Part shown: positions 37,101-49,100 of the stretch, piece by piece | How positions within the stretch are numbered: position 1 is the first letter of the stretch | How the letters are laid out: every line of letters starts with the position of its first letter | Source: Lineus longissimus | Lineage: Eukaryota > Nemertea > Pilidiophora > Heteronemertea > Lineidae | DNA: 64,000 nt | Assembly (NCBI RefSeq): GCF_910592395.1 | Contig: NC_088321.1 | Span: forward strand, 3,288,001 to 3,352,000 | Direction: 5' to 3' | Notes under the pieces: model-generated | Told to the model about the DNA's origin: nothing | The model's database searches: none | What the model saw: the letters and a program-made list of their open reading frames with translations, nothing else | Translations under genes and position numbers: made by a program

Positions 37101-40100
37101 GGGCTATGTGTTTCCCATGGAGGAACTGAATGCCACAGAGAATCTGATACGTGTAGCTTCTTAGTTTGTCCTCAGTCAGTGGCTGTCCGGCTATCTTCTT
37201 TGTCAAAGATCCCTGTGAAATAAATATGTTTGAAGGTTATCGAAAAAATCCATTTCACGCAATTTGAACATCGAGGAAAACGACATACTTTTAAGGGTCA
37301 ATGAAGGCATTGACTAAATAACATGCCGTAGTCCGGTAAGTAGAAGTTAGCTTTTAAAATGCCAGACGCCCCTTGCAGCAAACCCATTTCATGTCTCCAC
37401 GCGAACCTGGTACGCTGGGCTTGTTCCGAAACGGTAACCAAAAAAACGCCGACCGACCGACCAACCGACCGACCGACCGACCAACCGACCGACCGACCGA
37501 CCTACCGATCTACCGTCATATACAGTATCCCTTTCGCTTTTCTATAGCCCATGTGTCTGTGTAGTGCCCAATGGACGTGATGGATTCGAACATGTCTGAC
37601 AGCAGCATCTTCAGTCACTTATACCGGGGAAATGAGCCCACGCGGTAAGGAACTGATAAGGATACTCTAAAGATATGCTTTGTCTACATGGTCGGTGGAT
37701 AAACATGATTTAGGCCTAATCTGTGCACTGTAGTTTTTCTACTCGAGTGTCTCGACCGATGCATGAACTGCAACGCGCAATATGCATTTGTTGTCATTTG
37801 AACAGCGCACGTGCGCTTGTTTACAATTTTATTTCACATGACCTGCTGTCGTGGATTGGATTTAAGGAATTGAACCCGAGGCGGAGGACCTTGGTTGAGT
37901 TACCAAGACACTCGAGGGTGGAGCTAAAATACAGTCCAAACCCGAGCCGATAGGCGAGAGTTTGGACGAAATTTTAGCTCCACCCTCGAGTGTCTTGGTA
38001 ACTCAACCAAGGTCCTCCGCCTCGGGTTCAATTTCTAAAATACCTCAAACTTAAAAAGATAGGCCACGAAAATAACTTGAATACGTGCGAATTTGGCAAA
38101 TTCCATCCATCGCCGGCCCGGAGCGCCGGTAGCGCCGTTGTTTACATTATGTTACGGCAACGTTACAGAAAATGCGACATGTACATTTTGTACAGCGCGC
38201 ATAGGAAGTCCGCATCGGCTCGCTCAAGTGATGCTAAAATCCGCGCAAATGGGCTATTTGGAGCGTTTTTCTCGGCAAATATGTGTAGTGCTCATTAAAA
38301 AACTTAGGGTGGTTGATGCTTCCTTGGCTGAGTTGTGTTTGAAGCAGTGTTTTGAGAGCATCAAACTTCTGAAGTGAGCTGAAATTCCGTCCGGGGTGAC
38401 ATGTGCATGGTTTCCACATTTTAGTGCAACCCGAGGGAACTTTGGTAGAGCATCTTGGTTGCGTGTACAAAACACTCTACTCTCAGAACGAGGCTTATGC
38501 ATTTTCCATTTAAAAGTTGACTTTACGGTACCAAGGTATTTTAGAATATATCACATTGACTTATGAGACCTGAGACTCAACTACGAAACTCCTTAGGTTG
38601 GTAGGTCGGTAGGTCGGTCGGTCAGCGTTTTTCCGGTTACCGCTATAGAAAAGCGAAAGGGATACTGTATATGACGGTAGGTCGGTCGGTCGGTCGGTCG
38701 GTCGGTCGGTCGGTCGGTCGGTCGGTCGGTCGGTCGGTCGGTCGGCGTTTTTCCGGTTACCTTCCGAAACAGTGCTAATGCTCCTATGTACAGAATAAAA
38801 TATCATTGTCCGAGGAAACATTATGAGAGCTGTTGCATTGCGATACATAGCAGTCCTCCATTTGCTGTGTATTCGCCGATATTCTGGTCATGGTAATGTC
38901 AGTTCTGGGATAGCGTGCATCCGTGTTGTAGGTTGGAATTGGAAAGAATGGACATAAACAAGACAGTGCATATGTTTTAACACTTTTGATTGCCATTTCG
39001 GCCGTAAGAAAGTGATATGAATTTGGCACAGTAGCCTGGGACCTCACAAACAACTATGCCCGCGATTTCCAGCGGGTGAATTCTCGCTTTAAGGTGACTG
39101 TGATTATACAGTATTGGGGCTTATACGGTATGATCCGACCTGGTCATCAGCTGTGCTCTCATTAAAGGCCATATATCAAGGTTTGAAAACATGCTTGATA
39201 CTCATGAAATATGTTGAGGGTTAAAAAAACAAGATCCCAGACATTAAAAAAATTCTAATAATAAAGTCATTATTTAGTTATTTCAATTTTCAATTTTAAG
39301 CTATTTGAATTTCCCACCACACACAACTTTAGATTAGTTCCACATGTGGCCGCTAGGGATTTTTTGATGACGTAGATCAGGTCAGTCAGAACAAAGCAAG
39401 ATGGCTTCCGCATACAGTTCAGAGAGTGAGAGCAGTGAATTTGAGGATGTTTTGGTCGATACAGAAGGATATTTAAACGTTGAGCCGTACATATTCGAGC
39501 CATTAATATCACTAGATCATAATGAGAGTGATCATTCGGACGAAAGTGATTAGAGTTTGTGGTTAATCAATTTGCATGGCAGACCTGCCGCTATAGCAAA
39601 GAAGACATTGATAGACGGTTGCAGATGCATAACATGTATGATTTTTGAACAGACTAATGTTGCACAATATTGTTTCGCCTCGTCAGTGTTGTATCGCCAG
39701 TTATGTCATGACGCTGAACTACTATTGAAAAGTGACGGTATTATGCACAATCATCTTGACGTGACGATATAATGCCGTGCAACGTTAGATAGGCCTAGAT
39801 GTCAGATGACAATAATCTGTCATTGACAGTGGCTGTCACTGACACTGACCTGTGTCGCTGTCACCTTGCTATGGCTGGAACACAAGAAGACACTATGGGG
39901 TATCACAGGCCCCAATAGGGCCTACACATTATGTATAACAACCGACCTCAGCAGCCTCGGGCATTAAATGCAATTGACATGGTTGGAACAGCTGTTTTTA
40001 ACAAGTGGCATTTAATATTCAGTTGGATGCAGATATCCGGCTTCATGTGATAATCCGTATCGATAAAGTGATCACTGCAAAGTTTGGCCGAAGGCCCAGG

Positions 40101-43100
40101 CTTCCAACACTCCAAACGTTTGCACTTCCGAATCCACAGCTTCCTCCTCTCTCGTTCAACTGGCTTTGGAAACTCATGAAAATGGGTCCCATCCGTCATT
40201 CGATTGTGCTATCCTTGACACAATTCGGAGCCACACAATACACCATAGTGAATGAAACACATTACTTCCAGGTGTGCATAATTAATTAAGGCCCTCCTGC
40301 TTTTATGATTGCATGACATGTACAGATAACCTGATCTACATCACAACTTTTGCTGAACCCGCCGCCTGGCTCTAACAAGCCAGTTGCTAGCCTGATTAGG
40401 TAATCAAGTCGTCAAACACATAATTGGCTATATCTTCAAAATGGATGGCGCTAATTGCATTTGGTTTTCTGTATTGTATAAAGTGTTAGGTACACTTTTG
40501 AAATCGTCTTACAGCAGAAAATGGCAAAAAACCTTGATATATGGCCTTAAAAGATTATCACAGACATTCAATAATCGGCCAGAGATTATAAGGAAAATAT
40601 AAAACATAAACTTCGCAGAATAAAATATCTTGTTTTCTTCGTCAGTGGTTTGCCTGATCAGGGAATAAAATCAGCTCGGTGTACATAATTGAAGGTCATA
40701 ATTTTAATTTGTGTTCGTAGTCGTGGAATGAAGGTTATGACTTTTGAACACTCACTTGCCTGGTTTTCCCGATAGAGGCGCAACTGTCTAATTATGAAAA
40801 ATGTGCACCGAGCATTATCCGTGAGTTATATATGAAACAGTTTTCAAATAAAAAAGATGTGTTTTGGCATAAGGAATACAATTCACAAAACATATCCAAC
40901 TTTTAGCCCCGTTTTAAGGATTATATTATGTTAGCTCTCCAAGAGGGCAATACTTTTTTAATGTTTAGTTATTCATATCTTGCATGCATTGTATTGTATT
41001 CTTTATGTCAAAATAAATCTTTTTATCGCAATATTACGGATAATGCTCAGTGCATACTACAACGGTTGTCACATTTTTCATGATCAGACAGTGGCGCCCC
41101 TATCGGGAAAACCGGGAAAGTCGATTTTTAAAAGTCATAACCTGGAATTTTGAGCACGATTGAGGGGGTAATTTTTTTTTACTGCTTGAAACGCCCGGGT
41201 GTTCAGAAAAATACCATGATGGCGTGTTTTCTTCAAATTGTTAAACTTCGCCAATAGATCGATATTTAACAAAATATTTTCTTATAAAAACAATACACTT
41301 GCATGTATTATCGCAGTTTAAGGCAAAACATAGGCACAAAACACAGTGGCATTTTCTTCTCCAAAAGAGCCACTTTAGGCACCGATCCCCCCCCCCCCCC
41401 CCGAAATTGCCTTGAAAATACACAAAAAGATACATACCGGGGATGTTCTACTCCTCTTATAACTAGCATGAAGAATTCACAAAGACTAAGAATTTGGAAC
41501 TTCAGAATTGAAAAACAAATCAAATTAAAGCTAACTTTAACTTGCAGTGCTACAGCATGGTTTGTCAATGCCTATGATTTTACTTTAAGACCCACTGACG
41601 TAAAATTTGTAAAACCTCGCCTATACTGCCCAGCATTTATATGGGGCCATGCTGCAATTTATTTTAAAATATCATGGTGTTGTAAAAAAGTTATGAGTGT
41701 AAATATGTTTTCACTCGATGTCGATGATTTACATTCTTACCAATTACAGTCCAATTAATGACTTTAAGCCAAACTCAAAACATATTGTGACAATTGGTTC
41801 AGAACAGTACAAATCTTTGTTCTCAAAACGTTTTTGTCGTGCCATCGTTTCAACTCCTAACAAAGTTATCTTAAAAGTTGGGTAACACATTTTATTATAG
41901 GTGTATAGAGTCACCTTAAGAATGGTAGTAGCTTGATAATTCATGACACTTTGAAAACATATTTTGATAAAACACGCCAGGTTCACCACTGCCTTGAAAT
42001 GAGTTAATCCCATACTATTGCATGTCGGTCGTGTCAGTTCGGGAAATGCGGCACTGCTAAAGTGGCCGTATAATGGCGAATGATCTAATTCCACAATTTG
42101 GATCTTACCCCAGTCAAATATTCCATTCCAATGTACCACTTGCCAATAGCCTCATCACTATGCTCGAAGTAATATTGTACGATATGTTGATGCTTGTATT
42201 GACTGATCTCGCACATTATCTTCACCTCATTCAAAAGGGCTTCACCTTCCTGCAAAATAATTTTTTTACCATCAATAAAAACAAGCAATATCTTTGGCTG
42301 AAACATACGACCACGGTCGCATACGGCACATACTGTAGTTTCATGAAAATAACACCACTTCATTAACAGCCGGTGTCGCCGCCCCTAACTCATAGGGTGG
42401 CGAACAGAGCTGTTGAGAAGGCCGATCATTGGCTGGGATTCCAGAGAGGGTTGTCCAGGCCTCATATCCAATATGCTTCAGTTTCGAGTCCAATCCTTAT
42501 TGTTTGGGTTGTTGAAACCGATTCGTAGGTCTCCTATGAATGGGATAATGGGATCGGGCCTTGGGCCATTGTACTGAGTGTCCCAGAACATTTTCAACTA
42601 ATCGTCATTGGTAGTGTAAAGGGTGTCCCAGTGCTAATGGCTGATAGTGTAATTGGTAAGAATGAGAAGTTGTCCGTCACATATCTGGAGACAAAACCGA
42701 ATATCCCTCTGAATGTACAGTCTTGTCCGAAGTGATCAGTGAAGGAATAAAAAAGAACGATGCAAATCCCGATTAAATTTTTTTTCAAAGCTAAAGATAC
42801 ACATTATTAGATTGTCCAGCATTCAGAATCGTACCCACAATCATTCACAACACCCACAGTCAATTCAAGTCCATCACAATGTCCTCCTCGACTACATTCA
42901 CGAACTCTGGTCCATCCACGGCAGTCTCCTCTTCTTCCTCCAAGATAGGCATGTGGTCCAGCTTCGATTGGCCTTGGTCGAAACGATGCTTCAAATCAGT
43001 TGACGATAACGTCCTCATCAACACCATCCCAGGCATCTCTGATGATGTTGGTCACGTCTCTCAGGCCGATGTGAGGGCAGTCTCCTCTTTCGTCCGTGTG

Positions 43101-46100
43101 GTCCTTCTTCCACGATTTCCATTGTCGCCGTACGTGATATTTGAAGGACTTCATGACTGCAACGTCTAACGGTTGTACGAGGGATGTGCAACCAGCAGGT
43201 ACGTAATCCAGGCTGCCTCTCATGTCGCGGACTCTCGTCCGGAAGTTCTCTGTCCGGTGGACCTGATAATGATCGACGATTAACAGGAACTGGTCGGTCT
43301 CGTTGTCGGTGACGTAGGGTGATAGGACTTCATCTAACCAGTTGTGCGCCGTTTCCTCCCTCATCCAACCAGTTTCCGATAGGGTAATCTTTACATCTGC
43401 TGGCGGGTTGTCTTGGAGGGCTGCAAACACCCTGACGAAACCTCTTCTGGGGAAGGTGATGTGCGCCGGCAACTTTGCTCCAGAGGCTGCGATGCAGAGG
43501 GTGACGGTGCATCCCAACTTAGTATTGGACCTGGATGATCAGACGTCTATGGCCTTCTCCCCCGTGGTGTTGGCCGTGTACATGGTTCTCATATCAAACA
43601 GGACAAAGGTTTGGTCCATGTTAAAGAAGAACCGCATCTGTATATCAAGACGATCGATTCTCCCAGTAACCGCATCTCGGAAGGTCTGGATCCTTGCAGC
43701 AGCATCAGCGGGGACGGTCGTTGTATTCTTGGTCACCTTCCGTAGGGACACGTGGCGTCTCTTCATCAAGCACTCCACATAACCTATGGACGCGTTGAAA
43801 ATCATAGCTGTGGGCGACAATGCTGAATCCCTTCTCTGACATCTTGGGCTAACTCATTCCACCAGCTTTGCCACACTACCAACGCCTTATCTTGAATGTC
43901 GAGAACGGAGACTGCGAGGCGATGCTCTCTCATCTGCTGCAGCCATTGGTAAAGCTGGTCCTCAACCTGTGGCCATAACGGATCACGGGGCTCCATCACC
44001 GTCTTCTTCCGGCCATGCCCTTGTTCTTGCTTCTGCTCGAGGTCCTCGAGATTCCACCTTCTAAACGTCTCCCAGGGGATGTTATAGTGGGCGGTGAACT
44101 CTCTCATACTGCGCACCGTACCGTTCACCAGTGCCTCCTCTGGTCTCTCAGGTAGGCAAGTTTTTCTGTCACGGTGTAGCGCCGGCGTCGTTTTCTCAGC
44201 AGCTCTACAGCATCCATTGTCGCACAGGTTGTCTGCAATGTTGGTACCCTCAGTGGGGCTTCATTTATAGGCCTAAGAGGCCCTAGAATTCCTCAAGAAA
44301 ACCACAAATCCTAGAAACTTCGATTCTGTTTTCTCCCACGTAGGCCTAGGGAGTCTAAATCAAAAAAGAGGGTTGTAGAAAAACAGAGGATGAGCTCCTG
44401 GTTTTTTTTCGGAATTTCGTGACTACTATCATTGCCTGAATATGACTTTGCTTTACTAATGAAAGCATTTGTAGATTTTTCTTCAGAGTTTCAATAAGGA
44501 CTTTTTTTGTTTTGGGGGGTTTGGATCAATCTAAAAGGTGCTTCAGTTTTATGAGACAACCTGTATAAACGGTCGGCGAGTGGCCTTACCATTTACGTCA
44601 TTCCACATGCGCACTCATCGACCAGTAGGCCCACAACACTTCGAATCAATAGGGCGCGGTAATAAGTGGTTTAGCGTAACCGTGACAGCTCGGCTGAGCC
44701 ATCACAAGGGCCAGCGAAGTCACTCATTGGTTACCTCTGGTGAATAGACTCGAGAGAAGAGGCCGGGCCTTGAATATCCCGAAGTGGTGTTATTTTCATG
44801 AAACTACAGTATCTCTTGTTTTCAGTGCTAGTGGTCTGATCCAGTGCCAGTGCCTGAGTGCCAAGAATCATCCCAAATTACCTCTGCGATATGCGATGAG
44901 CATGAAACAAAATTCTTTCAATCACAGTTCGGTGGCACTCGCTCGTTTGAGGTAAATATCGCCAGTTCACCGACCTGCGATAATTCTGGAATAAACGAAA
45001 CACGGGCTGCTTTCGAAATCATTGCTCATTTGCTGAGAACTGATGCTTGTTTTGCCGGACACCATGCGAATGGTAATCCCAATCGTAGGTTCCATCCCAA
45101 GTAGTCGCAAGATTCCGGACCGGGTTTATCCTGAATGCGATTTTGCAAGAGAGTGAATCCACGGTGTTATCAACCAAGAGGCCAATATTTCAAAGGATCC
45201 TGTGGACAAGTATTTTCGATCTGTTGGTGGTAGTGTATACGTTTAGTTCCAAAAGCACTTTAAGTTAATACAGTTTACCCATTTAGACAATTTCAGGCTG
45301 ATTTTTTTCCAGAAAAAAATTAGGAAATATTTTTCACAGAAGAAACATATCTTTCATAACCATCGTGTGCAACACGTGCGGATAATACCCTTTAAAGCTT
45401 GGTGCAACAGTACTCTGCATGCAGTGTGACACAAACCAGTGAAAAGCTTTTATGTTACAACATAATTAGCCATTTTTCTGAAAATGTATGAAAAAATTTG
45501 AAATGACAGAAAGCAAGAAACCAAAATTCACAACAAAATCATCCATATGCCGTGCAGATCCTGTAAGCCAGAATCAAATCGGGTAGTTGTAAAAACAAGA
45601 AACAAAACAAAACGAAAAGAAACAGAAACACAGAAACGCAGGAACGAAACAGAAACGCAGGAACGGAACCGCCACTCCTGTGGCGAATTCTGGTTGTTGC
45701 CGCGAAAGAGGTTGTAACAAAAACAGGTATACTCAGTCGGAATGGAAGAAGGAATGCTCATTTCCCAATATCCCTTTCAGCCTCCTCAAGGACTCAAGAT
45801 AGCGATAGTGGCGCTCCTAGGTTCCTAGGTTAATACATTATGCAAAGGAGTAAATCTCCCCCGAAAACCAAGACTTGCGGTTAGGGAGAACGCGTCAACC
45901 GGCTTCTGATTGGTAAAGCAGGATGACGTCAAAGTAAACATAGTGCACATGCGCGTCATCCAGATGAGGTCACATGGCCGTACTCGCGTTATTTTTAGCA
46001 ATGCCATGTGTGTTTGTTTGCATTTTGAAATGAAGTCAGTGTTATGGTATTTCTTTCATTTATTCGAAGGCCTTGCGTTTATCTCACCACCATCTCTAGG

Positions 46101-49100
46101 CTGAACTTTGACCCTAATCTGCATATGATAATGAAGGCCAATCTACATTGAACCTCATTAACATAAAGCAGATCTCTAAAGACATATTTTAAGAATTGAA
46201 CCAATGGACGAACACTACACCACCAAGACATTGCACTACATCACCATTTAAAACAACAGGCTGTAGGAATCGAACCTACCAAAGCACTACACCACCATCT
46301 AAAAAGACTGCACTCCCTTCGTGCCCCTGATGTAGTCATCCTCAGAGTTTGCTTAACGATGATAACAACGACTTGGTCATGGAAAGTATCGAGGTGCCGC
46401 CTATGCCTACGCCTCAATTCACATTTTTATGAAAACCCGCTTCTTTTTCTTTTCTGTGTTTCATTCCTGCGTTTCTGTTTCATGTCTGTGTTTCTTGTTT
46501 TACAACTACGGAATCAAATCGTCCACCCCTCCTTGTCTTACAAGCTAATGGTTGGGACTAGAGCCTTTGAAGCAAAATGCTTATTGACTTGGCAGATTAT
46601 GCATGAATCTGTATCAGCAGGAAGCACACATTGTTCTGGAGAAACTTTGATTATTGTTGGTCTACTCCAAGTGAGGTATACCTGTAAATACCCTACGTAT
46701 GTAGATTCATGATGGATAGTTTACGGCCTACCTAGCTGAGATAAATTCTGTTTAGCACTTGTTCAAGGTAACATAACATGATGGAATAATTTAAAATAAC
46801 TTCCTGGTTGTGAAAAAAGGCTGTGCCAATTATATCTCAGGAACTTATCACTTCTGGGGGCTAAGTGCTCTGATAACAAGCAAAGTAGGAGTTTCTGAAA
46901 AAATCTCCCTTACAGAGATTACTGATCATGAACTTATCACTTGACAACGATAGCCACTGAAAAATGCATTTCCATGACCTATCTGGTGAGAAAAATTATA
47001 TGAAATGCCTGTCTTTTCAGGATATAGGTATTTTACAATGCGCTAATTGGCCACGTACTTGTTATCAAGTTTTAAGCCGTTTTCGCTTTAAATCCGTACT
47101 TTCTTCATGCTCAAAACTTTTTTCGAGACGTAATCCGGGAGGAACGCTTTCAAAGCCAAATAGACCTATCCTAGGCTGTCTAATCCTTACACCGTTCCAT
47201 CAGCAGGCTGTGCTAACACCTTTCCCTCAGCAGAATTTGCGGTAATGAGGCACCTCCTTACTTGGCCTACATTATGATCTGTCCAACCTTACACCAGAGT
47301 CTTTCAAATAAAGGGTCAGGCACGGCAAGTTTCCTTTGACCGCAGAGCTCTCTTGGGCAATTAATTGGAAGCCATGATGAAGCCCTCTTTAAATCAGCTA
47401 CAAACTCAGCTGAGGTGCAAAACAATGATGGATCGACCAAAATTCAACGAAAAATATTTACTCTGCACATGAGGTACACATATCGGGTTACAAATACATA
47501 CAATATAAATTATATAGATGAGAACGATTTAACAATTCAGGCAGATGTGTTGATTAGCTGCTAATTGCCAAACATAACAATAATCAAACAACAATTACTG
47601 CATGCACTCTCATCTGTTTGCAATTTTGTTGTAAAAAAAATCCAAAATCAGGTTGTAATCAATGGCAACATGTTGTGGCGACCGGAACTCGCACATACAT
47701 TAGCACGCTGATTGACAGCTATTTAGCTTAATATGCATACACTCCTTTATACTATACGATCACTTTTAACCAATCAGATTTCTTTATCCTTGTTAGACCA
47801 TATCCACAACTCCGTGGATATGGTCTATTGTTTTTACTGAGCCGATCGCCAGGCCCCGAGGGATGTGGTTTTCGACACGTATCTCCGAAACTGCCGCACG
47901 GAACGACCTGAAATTTGGTTAGGTTACGTTTCATAACCTGCTAACGAACAACGTGTACTTTATTTTTGCAGCCGTTGCTTACTTTTTTAGTTTTCGGGTG
48001 ATTTTTGATGAAAATCGCCGGTTCTGAACCGTTCCGGTAATAGCACTGCCTCCCGCGTTTTGACCGATTAGGCAAGTTGCTCAACGTTGATCTGTCCCGA
48101 CCTGAACAGGTGGGAGGATACCCGCTACATGGAAGAGCCAACAGACATTTCGTCTACGCATTCTAGACTGGGTGAGTGTGATTTTTTCGTGATTGTAATC
48201 GCCCTTAAATTTGTGTTGAAACACTGCATCAGGCAAAATTAACTCATCAGAGGTCAAGAAAAGGATCTTAAGAATATATATTCGCTGTTAGTTTGGGTGA
48301 TTATAGGGAGCACGTCCATCTTTTGAGGCAAACTTGTCATCCGAAAGTTTCCAGATCCCCGCAATGGCGGATATACATTCATCAAAAAAATTACGAATTC
48401 GGGCAAGTTTCATCAAACTGTGCGCCTTAAACACCTAAGAATGTCTCAAAATCACCCAGACTCTACACATGAGATATACCTTCACTGAAAATAATTGCTA
48501 AAACCTCGCTTAACGTGTCGCGAGTGCTGAAAGCAACAGTTTTGGAGATCGTTTTTCTGTACATCTTGCTCACTCCTGTAGAAATCTACAGTAAAGCACG
48601 TATACACGTGCAGTGTAAATGGACACACGAATGTACACACCTTCTGAAAATATTGTCAGCAAAGGTGATAAGTGTTTGTTCTGAATTATGACAATGAAAT
48701 TCATAGACTAGCAGGTAGTCAGTGTCTGTTGGTCTGAATAATGAATGATAAAACTTCTGGTGAAGTTAAAATATTTCCTCGCTCTGTTTTACAGCCTGAC
48801 GCAGTGACGGGGATGATCAGCATCTGTTCTGTTCTGCGACCGCATCAGTCACGGATATAGGAGCCTTGACCACGAGGAGCTGATGAGGCAAAGTCGTATA
48901 ACCGTCTTAACCTTGGCATCGGTGCAGTGCTGAATTTGCCGTCCGAAGACAAACCAGTATAATATTCCAGCCGTATTTCGTTCTTTTCACTGTAATACTT
49001 TTACTTCAAAAAGACTGAATAAATAAACCTACTGTGGCAGTTAGTTTAAAAAGATATTATTGCATTTTACGTTTTTACTCTTAGTGCTGATCGGTCATAC

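Larger units (their letters stand above)
39166..40546. mobile_element. Kolobok-like TTAA-flanked element with THAP remnant
   Basis: GGCCATATATCAAGGTTT occurs at the left end and inverted at the right end. TTAA lies at 39162-39165 and 40547-40550 (one extra A on the left). The interior has a broken THAP zinc finger on the minus strand and a 50-codon acidic frame on the plus strand. TTAA duplication plus a THAP-bearing transposase is the known signature of the Kolobok superfamily; the assignment is inference. Confidence 0.75.

Noticed and set aside
37359-37564. Pro/Thr/Arg/Asp-repeat frames
   Set aside because: Translations of the GACC microsatellite.
42250-42363. Upstream extension of kinase exon 6 as coding
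   Set aside because: A TTTTGCAG acceptor with matching phase lies at 42250-42252, and the extended frame runs into the inverted end of the pogo transposon.
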